A DNA stretch of 64,000 bases from Ficedula albicollis. Taxonomy: Eukaryota; Chordata; Aves; Passeriformes; Muscicapidae. The notes beneath the pieces are model-generated. The model was not told where the DNA came from and ran no database searches. It worked only from the letters and a program-made list of their open reading frames with translations. This document shows positions 48,755 through 60,817 of this stretch, in pieces. The stretch spans positions 8,192,148 through 8,256,147 of the forward strand of contig NC_021683.1 in assembly GCF_000247815.1 (NCBI RefSeq), given 5' to 3'. The translations under genes were made by a program, and so were the position numbers. How positions within the stretch are numbered: position 1 is the first letter of the stretch; every line of letters starts with the position of its first letter.

Positions 48755-49499
48755 GTGCCACAAGGGACATTGGCTCGGCGCTGACCCGGATGTGCATGCG
48801 GCACCGCAGCATCGAGGCCAAGCTCCGCCAGTTCACCAAGTAAGCAGGACCAGGGTCAGCTTTGCCTCCAAACTCACGGCCTGGCCAGGCTCATCCCTCG
48901 CTGAAGAAGGGGATGCTGGATGTTGGGGGGCATGGGATGGGGGAATGGCTCCCCCCTGGGGCTCTCCCACACTCTCTGCTTCTTTTTCCCTGCTCCAGTG
49001 CCCTCATGGAGAGCCTGATAAACCCTTTGCAGGACAGGATTGAGGACTGGAAGAAAACTGCCAACCAGCTGGACAAGGACCATGCAAAAGGTAGGGGGGG
49101 ACAGGATGGATCTGTGCAGGGGGGCTGTGCTGCTGGGCAGGGTCCCTCTGACAACACTTCTGCTCCCCCAGAGTACAAGCGAGCACGCCATGAGATCAAG
49201 AAAAAGTCCTCTGACACCCTCAAGCTCCAGAAGAAGGCTCGCAAAGGTGAGAGGGGGTCTCCTGGGGGGTGCCCCCACCAGCCCCTCCACAGCACCCCCA
49301 GCCAGGGCCGGTATCCCGGCTGTGGCACTGCCAACTGGGGGGGACTAGGGGGGTCCTGCTGCCCCTCTGTAGAAAGGGAGGTGCCAGCACGGCCCTGGGG
49401 GTGGCGGGGAGGCGGGGCATGCGCCCCAGCCCTCGGCCTCTTTTCACACGTTTTCTCTGTCTCCTTCTCTCTTCCCTCCCCTCCACATCCTTCCTGTAG

Positions 49500-49508
49500 A
49501 ACTACTTG
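49500..49508 (+). CDS. MTSS2: MTSS2 9-nt microexon (adds E-L-L)
   Basis: Nine bases, AACTACTTG, lie between acceptor TTCCTGTAG and donor GTAAGTG, after a 60-nt pyrimidine-rich tract. Inserted between 49246 and 49958 it keeps the frame and changes KKARK-GKGD to KKARK-ELLGKGD. As I recall, the mammalian reference protein has ELL at this point, which supports a conserved, probably alternatively spliced microexon at the end of the I-BAR region. Confidence 0.75.
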
Positions 49509-51197
49509 GTAAGTGAACTGCTGCCCCCCACCACCGGCCCCCTCTCTGCTTCCTCATCTACTCCTCCCAGTCTCCCCAGCCTCTGTCTGTCTGTCCGTCC
49601 ATCCGTCCGCTCCCTGTTCCCACCCTCACCCTGCTTTTAACTTAGCTTAGCCTGCACCCCATATCCTGAGGCAATGCCAGCCCCACCATGTGGCAGCCCA
49701 AGGGGTCCTCTGGTCCCAAGTGCCAGGGATGGGGATGGGGTGGCAGAGGAGCCCCTGCCCAGGGCTGCTGTGGGGTGAGGGTGCTCCTGGACTTTCCAGG
49801 GACATGGGCACAGTGGGAGACCTGTGGAATCTGCTGGAATGTGAGGATGGGGTGATTATACCCAAGCTGGGGAATGGCCAAGGCTTGGCAGTGGCACCGC
49901 CAGCAGATTGGGGAGGGTGTCAGGGGAGCCCAGTGCTGACAGTGGCCCATCTCCCAGGGAAGGGGGACCTGCAGCCCCAGCTGGACAATGCGCTGCAGGA
50001 CGTCAATGACATGTACCTGCTGCTGGAGGAGACGGAGAAGCAGGCGGTGCGCAAAGCCCTCATCGAGGAGCGGGGCCGCTTCTGCACCTTCATCACCTTC
50101 CTGCAGCCCGTGGTGGTGAGTGTTGGGGGCTGGGAAGGTCAGGGGTTGTTCTTTCTGCCCAATGGGCGCTGATGCTCTCTCTTGTCTGTCCTCAGAACGG
50201 GGAGCTCACCATGCTGGGAGAGATCACCCACCTGCAGGGCATCATCGAGGACCTGGTGGTGCTCACTGCTGAGCCCCACAAGTTGCCCCCCGCCAGTGAG
50301 CAGGTCAGGAGGGGCGAGCCAAGGGTCAAGGGATCCAGGGAGCATCTTTGGGGGGACTTAGACCCCTTCTTTCCTGCAGGTGATCAAGGACCTGAAGGGC
50401 TCTGACTACAGCTGGTCCTACCAGACGCCCCCGTCCTCGCCCAGCAGCTCCAGCTCCCGCAAGTCCAGCATGTGCAGGTATGGTGAGGTGGGCTCCACAC
50501 CCAACCACAGCCAGGAAATCCAGCCCTCTTCGTTAACCTCTGTGGGTTAATGATGCTTACAGCCTTTGGGGATGCTCACAAGGTGCATGTCCACCTTCTC
50601 ATGTCCGTATGGGCAAGTGGCTCCCATTAATATGGAGGAATTGATCGTGGTCGTGGTGCGCTGGGCAGGGCTGGTGGAGCTGTGGAGCAGAATGGGGGCC
50701 CAACACATGCCCTTTCCTCTGGGGTCTGGGGACAATGTGTGCTGTGCATGGGTGTCTGGGGGCAAGCATACCACCTCTGTCATGTTCCCAGCCTGTTCCC
50801 TGACACAGGGCCACCCCAGGAGGCAAAGGGACACCCCCAGGAGGACGACATGCCTCAGTTTCCCCAGGCTGGGATGTGTGGCAGGGCGCTGGCCATCCTG
50901 CCACCTCCAAACCTCTGTCTTAAACTCTCTTTTCCTTCCTTTGTCCTCCCCACCGGCGTGTCCCCGTGCCCCCGGCGCCCCCCCAGCAGCGTTAGCAGTG
51001 CCAAGGGTGGCATGGCGTGGCCCGGCGGGGCTCAGACCTGCTCACCCAGTTCCACCTATCGCTACCGCAGCCTGGCGCAGCCCCCCGCCGCCGCCACCCG
51101 CCTCTCCAGCGTCTCCTCCCACGACTCCGGCTTCATCTCCCAGGACGCCGCTTACTCCAAACCGCCTTCCCCCATGCCCTCGGACATCACCAGCCAG

Positions 51198-51915
51198 GTA
51201 CAGGGAGGGTGGGCCATGCTGCGACCTCCATGCCTCAGTTTCCTCTTCCATAGAGTGGGTGGGTGGTGCTGGGTGCAACACAAGGGTCCAGTGCAGAGGT
51301 GATGAGACCCCCCCCCCCCCCCCCCCAGAAGTATTTCCATCTGTATTGGCATCACGGGAAATAAATATTGGGAATATTGAGGGTGCCTGCCATACTTGGG
51401 GGCATCCTGGGCCACACGGCAGAGAAAACCCCAGTGATGGGGTACAGGTATCCCTCTCCCTGTGACAGGAGAACAGGGTGTTTCCCAAGCACTGCAGCCT
51501 CATAATACCCAGTTTGTGCCAGTCACCCACCAGGACAGCATGAGCAAAGCTTCCCCTTCATTCTGCACCATCCCCAGTGCCAGGGATGTGCAGGGAGTTG
51601 CCATTTCCACCAGTCCATGCTAACCTAGCATGACCAACCCAGCAAGGTGCCCACTCCCCAAAATACCTGTTGGCTTTGCATGGCTTGGGGTGAGAAGGGG
51701 GAGGGCTTGGGGCAGTTCATCATCCCAGTTCTTGACCCCGCTGCCAAGGTCGCATCCTGCTCACCATCCTGCATCTGCTGCCAGAGGGGAGGAGGTCTGG
51801 GGGCCTGCTCAGCAAGGGGAGCTGTGGGTGCTGCTCTAACCAGGGTCATGGCTCTGGCTTTGCTTGCTAACTGCCTCTTCTCTCACCTTCCGGCTCTCGG
51901 CTCGTCTCGGCACAG
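51198..51915 (+). other. MTSS2: MTSS2 intron ending in a NAGNAG acceptor
   Basis: Donor GTACAG. Contains a 19-C run at 51308-51326. Ends CACAGCAG, so splicing at either AG (51915 or 51918) keeps the frame and adds or omits one Gln. Confidence 0.75.
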
Positions 51916-52647
51916 CAGAAGTCCTCCAGCTCGGCGTCCTCAGAGGCATCCGAAACCTGCCAGTCAGTTAGCGAGTGCAGCTCCCCCACCTCGGTTAGTC
52001 CTTGCCCTCCCACCAGGGTTGCATTTCACACGTGGCTCCCCCCTCACTTCATGGGTTTCAGCCCCTGGACCCTCCCCTCCCTTCCTGCATGGGGCAGAGC
52101 ATCCCGAGCAGCACCCGTGGCTTGACACGGGGGACATCAGCTTGAGACCCGTCCTGCTGCGCTCCTGGTCCCAGTGTCACAGCATGAACCGCCTGCCTTG
52201 CCCGTTGCAGGACTGGTCCAAGGCCAGCCCCTATGACCAGCCGGTGGTCCCTACGCTGCAGCGGCGCAAGGACCGGGTGGAGCACCTGCGGGAAGCCGAG
52301 CTGGGCTCTCCTGCTGCCGGCTACCCGGCCATCGCTGGCGAGGATGCTCCCAGGCCCCGGATGTCGCCGGCTACCATTGCCGCCAAGGTACCGGCTGCGG
52401 CAGGGAGGGCACAGAGGTGGGGGGCTCCTGGGGACTCCCAAAGGAGGAACCAGGGTGCTGACGGTGCCCTTGCCTCAGCAGCATGGGGAGGAGGTGTCCC
52501 CTGCCGCCAGCGACCTGGCCATGGTCTTGACCCGTGGGCTGAGCTTGGAGCACCAGAAGAGCAGCCGGGACTCGCTGCAGTACTCCAGTGGCTACAGCAC
52601 GCAGACCACCACCCCCTCCTGCTCTGAGGACACCATCCCTTCCCAAG

Positions 52648-53342
52648 GTACTGCCACTGGGACCACCTGAAATGGCACTTAGAGTGGGGAAGGGCACAGG
52701 AGGAGTTTTGGTGGTGCTGGGGCACATTTGTGGGCTCTGGGTGTCGTAGTACTGGGCTGTGATCATACTGCTTCGGGGCTGGTGGGGTGCCATGAATAAC
52801 CACAGATTTTCTTGGTTATTTGGGTGTTAGCTGATGCTCAGTGGGTGCAGTCGTGCCAGAGAGTGCCATAACAGGTTATGGTTTGTGGTGATGTGTCTGT
52901 GTGCAGAGATTGAGTGCAGGTGGAGATGGTGGCAGATGGTAGGTGGTGGCAACAGAGTCCTAGTTGGAGATCAACCACGTCTGTCATGATGTTGGCATGA
53001 GGATGGCTGAGCCAGTTATGAGCACGTGGTGGCGACAGTGGAGATTGGCTGTGATCATGTGGCTGTGGTTGGGGTGGCTGTGATGGTGACAGTTGTGTTT
53101 CATTGTGATTTCAGTGTGATGGTTTAGGTGATTGTGTTTTCCCTCCAGTGGCGATGTTTGGGTTTGATGGTGAGCATATTGTGCCAGCAGTGATTGGGAC
53201 TGCAGTGGTTGTGTGACAGTCATGGCAGTTGAATTTGGTTATTGTGCTGAGATGGAGTGGCTGGGGCTGGCTTTGATGCCATGGTTGGGCTTGGCTACTC
53301 ACTGCCCCCCCAGCCACACTGACGGCGCTGCTCCCTCCCCAG
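52648..53342 (+). other. MTSS2: Last MTSS2 intron
   Basis: Donor GTACTG, acceptor CTCCCTCCCCAG. The middle is GT-rich with many GTGATGGT-like words, a weak degenerate repeat; no exon. Confidence 0.75.
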
Positions 53343-54179
53343 GCTCCGACTACGACTGCTACTCGGTGAACGGTGACGTGGAGTGTGACCCCCAGAGCGA
53401 TTTCGACAAGTCCTCCACCATCCCACGCAACAGCAACATCGCCCAGAACTACCGGCGGATGATCCAGACCAAGCGTCCTGCCTCCACCGCGGGGCTGCCC
53501 ACCGGCACCAACCTCCCGGCCGGCACCACGCCCGGGGTGGCCACCATCCGCCGCACGCCCTCCACCAAGCCCTCGGTCCGCCGCACGCTCTCCAACGCCG
53601 GCCCCATCCCCATCCGACCCCCCATCGTCCCCGTGAAGACCCCCACGGTGCCCGACTCCCCTGGCTATGCCGGCCCTACGCGGGTGGGCAGCGAAGAGTG
53701 CGTCTTCTATGCCGACGACGCCTCTCCCAACCCCCTGGATTTTGCCAAAGCTTCGCCCAAGCGGCTGAGCCTTCCCAACACCGCCTGGGGTGGCGGTGCC
53801 ATGGAGATCTCCGTCTACCCCGGGGCCGGCCAGCACCTCTCCGCTGAGGAAGAGGAGGACCAGCAGCTGGCTGCCAACCGGCACAGTTTGGTGGAGAAGA
53901 TTGGGGAGCTGGTGGCTGGCGCCCACGCCCTGGGGGAAGGCCAGTTCCCCTTCCCCACCGCCCTCGCGGGGTCCGGCCCCAGCGAGGAGACCCCCGCGCC
54001 GCCCCCCGCCGCCTCCATGGACCCCCCGGCCGAAGACATGCTGGTGGCCATCCGGCGCGGGGTGCGCCTGCGCAGGACCGTCACCAACGACAGGTCGGCC
54101 CCGCGGATATCGTGATGATGCCCCGGCCAGCGGGGCCGTGCCCACCGTGGCCATGCACCCCCGGGGGCCCCCACCCGCC

Positions 54180-54560
54180 GGCACCCGCTGCCCTGTCCCT
54201 CCCTGGTGCCCCCTGCTTCCTGCCCCTCTGTCTCCTCCTGCCCTCTCCCTACATCCCTCCTTCACTTGCTCTCTCTTTGGCCCTCTTTCTCCTCTTTTCC
54301 TCCTTTTCTCCTCTTCTTTTTCCTTTTTTTTTCTGCTTTTTTCTTTTCTCCTATGTCACTTTTCCTTCTCTTTTCTTGTTTTCTTCATTTTCCCATTTGT
54401 CTTCTTTTCCTCTTCTTGTCCTCTTTTCCTTTCTTTTTAACTCTTTTTCTCCTCCCTTCTCTTTTCCTCTTTTTTTCCTTTCCTTTTTTTCGCCTCTTTC
54501 CCTTTGTTTCTCTTTTCCTTTTCCCCTCTGGCTTTCCCTCTCCTCTCTGTTTTCTTTCCC
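54180..54560 (+). repeat. Polypyrimidine tract in the MTSS2 3'UTR
   Basis: Nearly 400 bases almost wholly C and T on the transcript strand, with repeated TTTTCCTCTTTTC-like words. Low-complexity, strongly strand-asymmetric sequence. Confidence 0.85.
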
Positions 54561-54628
54561 CCGGGCGCAGGCGGGTGGCCCCAGCCGCAGCAGGAGAGGA
54601 CAGTGCCAGCAGGGCTGTGGCAGCCATG

Positions 54629-54673
54629 GAGCACCAGGAGCACCAGGAGCACCAGGAGCACCAGGAGTACCAG
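54629..54673 (+). repeat. (GAGCACCAG)n minisatellite, five units
   Basis: Four perfect 9-bp units followed by one with C to T (GAGTACCAG), within the MTSS2 3'UTR. Confidence 0.95.
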
Positions 54674-55120
54674 GAGTGGGGAGCCCTGGCCCCATTCCCC
54701 CCAGCTGCCTGCTTGGGCCAGCACAGCTCAGCCTCATTCCAGGAGGCAGAAGCAACGGGCTGGGGGTGCAGGGGAGGAAGAAGAAGTGGGGACATGTGAG
54801 AGGGTGAGGGGGCTGGGGGTAGAGGCACTGCAATCCCCTCTGTCTTGGGGTGACAGCAGGGTGCAGGGACTGAGGATGCTGAGCCTCCACTTTGCCTCCC
54901 CTCACAAGGATCCCTTGGGACCCCCTGCAAACCCCCTCACTGTTCCTCAGCACCCACAGAGCCTGTGCAGGGTCGGCTCAGAGGTGGGTCCGGGCACAGG
55001 AGGTTTGACTCAGACCCCCAAGCAAAGCAGCTGATTTCTGCCGGCGGCTGGAGGAAAGCACAACCCCCCGGCCCCACTGTACATAGCCCCCCGCCCGCTG
55101 TCTGTCGCATCGCAGCCCCT

Positions 55121-55797
<677 letters not shown>

Positions 55798-56274
55798 GCT
55801 GTCTGTCGCATCGCAGCCCCTCCGCCCTCCCCTTAGGAATAACAATTTAGTTCTCCCCCTTCCCCCTTCTCCTGCCCAGAACCGCTGAGGCCAAGTGACA
55901 AATGTTTGGGTTTGAGGGAGGGGGGAGTCTCTTATTTTGTACAGAAAACAAAAATTCTTTGGAAAAGAAAAAAACTGACCTGTCTTTTGACTGAAGTAAC
56001 TTTTCTGGTGCTGTTGTTAACTTGGTCCTTATTCTTTTCTTTTTTTTTAATTTATTTTTCCCCCTCGTGTTCCCGCCTCTGCCGCCGCTTCCCCTCTCCC
56101 TCTTCCTCTCCCTCTGCCACGTTTCATTCTCTTTCTTTCATTCCGTCTTTTCTTTTAATTTTTTTTTCTGGTGGTAATTCCCCTCTTGGCCCCTCCCCCT
56201 CCCCCCCCTTTTTCCATAGTCACTGCTACAAGTAACGAATGCACTGTGAAGATTCCAGTATTAATAAAGGTTGT

Positions 56275-56635
56275 ACTGTAATTAATAGCCTTGCCTGCAC
56301 TCCTATGGATGTTCTGGTTCTCTGGGGTCACCCCAGTAATGGGGAACAGGTGGGAAGGTACCATCACCCCTCTGGGGTTGCCATGGCTTGAGGGGTTGGG
56401 TGTTTTGGGGTATGGAGGAGTGCAGCAAACGCATGGCCAAGGTGATGGATGACCCTGGGATGCAGAAAAACATCCTGCTGCCCCGTCCCCTCCAGAAGAG
56501 AGGGTGCAGGCGGCGCCCCCCACCTCCGCCCATCCCAGCAGCACCCGCAGCGTTGCCACCTCCCGGATTATCGAGGCCGATTGCCAAATCTCGCTGGGGC
56601 AGAGATTGCCAAAGCGGCTGTGGAGAGCAGTGGGG
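56275..56635 (+). promoter_or_regulatory. Probable promoter and 5'UTR of the SDR gene
   Basis: Only about 370 bases separate the MTSS2 poly(A) signal from the SDR start codon, so the promoter must lie here, or upstream within MTSS2, or transcription must read through. GC-rich with no TATA box recognised. Confidence 0.4.
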
Positions 56636-59037
56636 ATGGAGGGGCTCGGCGTGGGCAGTGTCCTGCTGACCGGCTGCGATGGGGGGCTCGGCCTGGGGCT
56701 GCTGAAGGGGTTGCTGGAGCAGCCCAGCCCACCTCGGCACATCTTTGCTGCTTGCCTGGACCCCCAGGGCAAGGTAGGGAGGGCACCGGTGTGGGGGGAC
56801 AGGAGGGACTCAGCTCTGGGTTGGGAGCCTGGGGATGCCACAATCCCACCTGGAATTGGGAGGCTGAGTGTCAGATCCTGCGCAATCTACGGCGCAGAAA
56901 AATACATGTGTATATATATATAAACATATGTATATAAATATATAACAAAAATACATATATATGTATTAAATATTTAGAATACCTTTGTATGTATTAAATA
57001 TGTGTGTATTTAAATTTTTTGCCTCTCTTGGCACAGGTAGGTGCATGATGGGGCGTGCAGGGGGGTTGCTGGCAGCCCCTGTGCCGGGGGCATCGCTGCT
57101 GGGAGCTTTGAAGCTGCCAGGCTCAGCCAGGTGCAGGGAAGCAGCAACTCGCCCCAAATTGCTCCCACTGGATCTTGTTGTAACCTGTCAGCTGTGACAT
57201 GAGGGGCCACCCTCTTCCCACCCCAGCATAGTGCAGGGCCTCCCTCCCCGTGAGCTTCCCCACGTGACCCCCTCACCCCACTTTCTCCACTTAGGCTGTC
57301 AACGAGGTGGCTTTGGGCTTTCCCAACGTCATGATCCTCCCTCTAGGTAAGTGCTGGGCGGGAAAGGGATGAAGCTTCTCCGGATTTAATTGCAACCGTG
57401 GGTGGCTCCAGGAAATGCCACCAAGCAGGCGGGTCCTTTGGTTTGGCTTAGCTCATCCAGGTCACTGATGGGACCAGGAGGATGCTCAGCAGCTGGGAGT
57501 TACCTCCTGCCATGTCTTACAGCATCTTGCCAGAGTTGTGGCCACCAGCCTGTCCCCAAACCCTCCTGTCCCCTTGCAGATGTGACAGACCCCAACAGCA
57601 TCAAGGCAGCAGTTGGGAAGGTGCAGGAGGGGCTGGGAAATGCTGGCCTCAACCTCCTGATTAACAACACCAGCACCACACGCCGCAGCACCTTGGCCAC
57701 CGAGACAGCAGAGAACATGAGCCTCGTCTACACCACCAACACCATCGGGCCCCTGCAGACAAGCCAGGTGAGGACACAGCAGCCCCTGCCCCAAACACTG
57801 GGAACAGGGAGGAAGAGGATGGTGATGCCTGAGATTCCATCCCCTGCAGGCCTTCCTGCCCCTGCTGAAGAAGGCAGCTGATGCTGAAGGACGGCGTGAG
57901 ATGAGCTGCAGCAGAGCTGCCATCATCAACATCTCCAGCATCTTGGGCTCCATCGAGGTTGCAGAGGCTTGGGAGGAGAGGCAGGACATCTGCTACCGCT
58001 GCAGCAAGGTACCACCACTGGGAGGATGGGGAGGAATTGGTGGGTCACCTCCTCTGGGATTCCCCCCACCACGGGCCCTGGCATTGCCAAATCATGATGG
58101 CAAAGAGGGGAATTTGTCCTCCCAGGCTGCTCTGAACATGCTCACCAAGTGCCTTGCCCTGGAGTACGGGAGCAGCGGGATCCTCTGTGTGTCTGTGGAT
58201 CCTGGACATGTGACACCTCCCTTGGAACCGGGGATGGTGAGTGATGCCAGGTGCATGGAGTGCTAACTCAGCAAGGTCCCATGGGCACCCATTCCTGGGG
58301 GCATCCTTTCCCAGGAGCATCCCTTCCCATGAACATCCCTTCTCAGGGTCATCCTTTCACAAAGAAATCCCTTCCTAGAAACATTGCTTCCCACAGACAT
58401 CCTTTCCCATGGGCACCACTTAATTTCTTCCCATGGACATCCCTTTCCCATGAACATCCCCTCCTGAAGCATCCTTGACCATGGTCCGTGGACATCCCTT
58501 CCCTGGGCATCCACATCCCTGCAGTCCCTTGGTCCCACAGTGGCTGTGCTGCCACAGCAAAGGGACAATTCCAGGCTCTCTCCCCAAACCGTCTAATTTC
58601 TTCCCTATTTTTAATTTCTTTTCCCATCCTGATGGTCAGCAGAGGGCACCCTGGTCCTGCACTCAGCTATCCCTTGCCCTGCTCTGGCTGACAAATGGGT
58701 CACTTTTAAATTAGAAATGAAAAAATTAACCTCCGTCCTTACAGCACTCAAATGAGGGACAATCAATTTTGTGCAAGGCCTCATCCCTTGTCTGCTGGAG
58801 CATCTCCAGCTGCTCCTAAACCAACCCAGCTGGAGCTGGCTCTCCACCATACCATGGGTGGGATTGGGGGTGCTGGGATGGAGAATCTTGCTTCACTTTT
58901 TCCCTTGCCCTTGGGTGCAACAGGGCCCGGTGACGTTGGAGGAGAGCGTGCGGGGGGTCCTGCAGCTGCTGGCCCAGCTCTCAGCCACCAGCAACGGCAC
59001 CTTCTGGGACTGGAGAGGGCAGAGGCTGCCCTGGTGA
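56636..59037 (+). CDS. Short-chain dehydrogenase/reductase, C-factor/sniffer-like, 253 aa
   Basis: Six exons with consistent phases: 56636-56773, 57295-57346, 57580-57767, 57850-58008, 58126-58236 and 58924-59037 (stop TGA). The 253-aa product is a typical single-domain classical SDR. The N-terminal nucleotide-binding motif is TGCDGGLGLG (residues 12-21), with Asp64 in the DVTD segment. The catalytic serine lies in NISSILGS (Ser156) and the YxxxK pair is Y175-RCS-K179; DPGH follows after the active site. The usual NNAG motif reads NNTS (92-95). By family it should reduce carbonyl substrates with NAD(P)H in the cytosol; the substrate is unknown. It most resembles vertebrate proteins annotated as C-factor-like, related to Drosophila sniffer. 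I start at the ATG giving the standard spacing to the Gly motif. I know no human gene at this position. Confidence 0.9.
56774..57294 (+). other. SDR intron 1 with TA-rich stretch
   Basis: Donor GTAGGG, acceptor CTCCACTTAG. A TA-rich low-complexity block with many TATATA words occupies 56905-57010. Confidence 0.8.
58237..58923 (+). other. SDR intron 5 with degenerate minisatellite
   Basis: Donor GTGAGT, acceptor GGTGCAACAG. Roughly 58290-58515 is built of imperfect units of about 20-25 bases around CATCCCTTCCCATGAA; the rest shows nothing. Confidence 0.75.
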
Positions 59038-59069
59038 GAGCAGCATCTGCCCACAGGGCTTGGATAATT

Positions 59070-59075
59070 AATAAA
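59070..59075 (+). promoter_or_regulatory. Poly(A) signal of the SDR gene
   Basis: AATAAA 32 bases after the stop codon, so the 3'UTR is very short. Confidence 0.75.
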
Positions 59076-59099
59076 AGTGAATTAATTGCCATTTCCAGG

Positions 59100-60399
59100 C
59101 TGACTGTGATTTAAGGGGGGCGAGGGGCAGGGGAATAGAAACAGGGATGCACAGGTTTGGGGATGAGAGTTGGATTTGCTGCTGCCTTGGCCTGGGATGC
59201 TGATTTGGGCCAGGGCAGCGTAAGGAAGAATGCTCCAAGTGTGGTACTGAATTCAAGGCATCCTCTGGGGCCAGGAGAACCCCCTGGGTATCCTCACTCT
59301 AGGGCCAGAAGCCATACTGCTTATGGGGACATCCCAGAGAGCCCCAAACTCAGCCTTTGTCCTGCTGAGCCTGCCCACCCCAAAAACAGCTGGCCTTTCC
59401 ATGCCCACCCCAAGGATGCTGCCAGGCGTTTTTCTTGGGGGGTTTCACAGCCGGAATCTCCCAAATCTCAGCACATGCCTAAAGATGTCTTTTCACACCT
59501 GGGCAGGGTGTCCTGGGTTGACCCTCCCTGAAAACATCACTCATGGTACACCAGGAAATACTGCAAACAGGCTCCCATTCTCATTCCTGTGAATGCATTC
59601 CTGTAGAGGCTCTCAGCTGACATTTTTTAAGCCAATCCTCAAAAGAGGGACCAGAAGAAAATGCACAGTATCTCAAGTGGGTTGGACATAGAGGGTTTTG
59701 GCAAGCCCATTGCTGTGGGGATGCTCTGGGAAGCTTGGCAGGGGTCACTTTGCAGGGACAGCTTCAGTTTTCCCACAGTGGAGGAGGATGAAGGATCATT
59801 CCCACGCTTGACATGAGGGAGTGGGAGGTTGGGGCTCAGCCCCAAGGGCTGAGGCAGCCTCAGGTGGGTCCCTGGACCACACAGGAGCTCTGTTAAAGCC
59901 AGCAGGGTTGGGAGAGAGGGTCCCTCTAGATAAAGCTCTTATCAAGCAGTGGATCATCACTGGTGGGTTTTACAGGAGCTCTGCGTGGGCTTTATATAAA
60001 CAGGAATCATCACTAGGCATGAAGGGAGGAAGAAAAGGAGGAGGAGGAGGAGAAGGAAGACATTCCTCCTCCACTCATGCTGCAGTGCCCATGGACTCTG
60101 AGCCTAAGACCCAAATACACCAACTAAGGTCTTTAATAGCTGATGAAGGTAATTAACTAAGCTGTAAAGGGGGGAGGCAGCCAGGCAGCCCCAGCCCCTC
60201 CAGTGTGCCGCCTGCACCGTGCCCCAAGCACAACAAACAATTCCAGATGTCTCCTTGCCGGGGAAGCAGCTGGAACTGACAGAGGCAGCTTGGGAGGGGT
60301 CCCTTTATCAGAGTGAGTCTCTCCCCCACAGCAGTGAGGGAGGTGCTGACACCCCAAAAGAGGAGGCAGTGGAGGCAGTGGGGTTCTCTTTGCTGGTCC
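59100..60399. other. Convergent intergenic region between the SDR gene and IL34
   Basis: The two genes point towards each other across about 1.3 kb. A palindromic TTTATATAAA occurs near 59990 without an associated reading frame. A short GGA-rich repeat follows at 60030-60055. No gene recognised. Confidence 0.65.
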
Positions 60400-60405
60400 T
60401 TTATT
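60400..60405 (-). promoter_or_regulatory. IL34: Probable IL34 poly(A) signal
   Basis: TTTATT on the + strand, AATAAA on the IL34 strand, about 415 bases past the stop. A variant ATTAAA lies nearer, at 60475-60480. Confidence 0.55.
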
Positions 60406-60817
60406 TCGGGTAAGGCTGGAGGCTCCCGGGACCCAGTCGGAAGCTGAGCTGCAATGCTAGAGAATTAACTGGTGTTTAATGAAAGCTGAGGAAAAAATAC
60501 AAATCGAGAGAAAACAGGGTGATGCCCTCACCTGCCCTGTGGGCAGCGAGAGCTGTGTGTCCCCCCAACAGCTGCCTGCCACAGGGGGCTGTGTCTGACC
60601 CCACACCCATGCAAAGGGTGCCAGATGTTTTGGATGGACAAGATCCCACAGCCAAAAACAGTCCCACAGTTCTGGAAGGCGTTGTGTTTGGTCCTGGAAG
60701 CAGTGGCATCCCACCTTTGCACCTTCCTTGGGAACCCCCTTTGGGGCTCTGGGAGGAGCAGAGCAGAGGCAGCACCGGAGGCTCCAGGGCAAGGTGAGTG
60801 AGGGGTCTTCCACGGGG

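Noticed and set aside
53111..54265. 384-codon - strand frame opposite the last MTSS2 exon
   Set aside because: Antisense shadow of a GC-rich coding exon; the + strand frame matches MTSS2 to the WH2 motif.
59985..60000. TTTATATAAA as a TATA box
   Set aside because: No reading frame or exon follows it on either strand; it lies between convergent gene ends.
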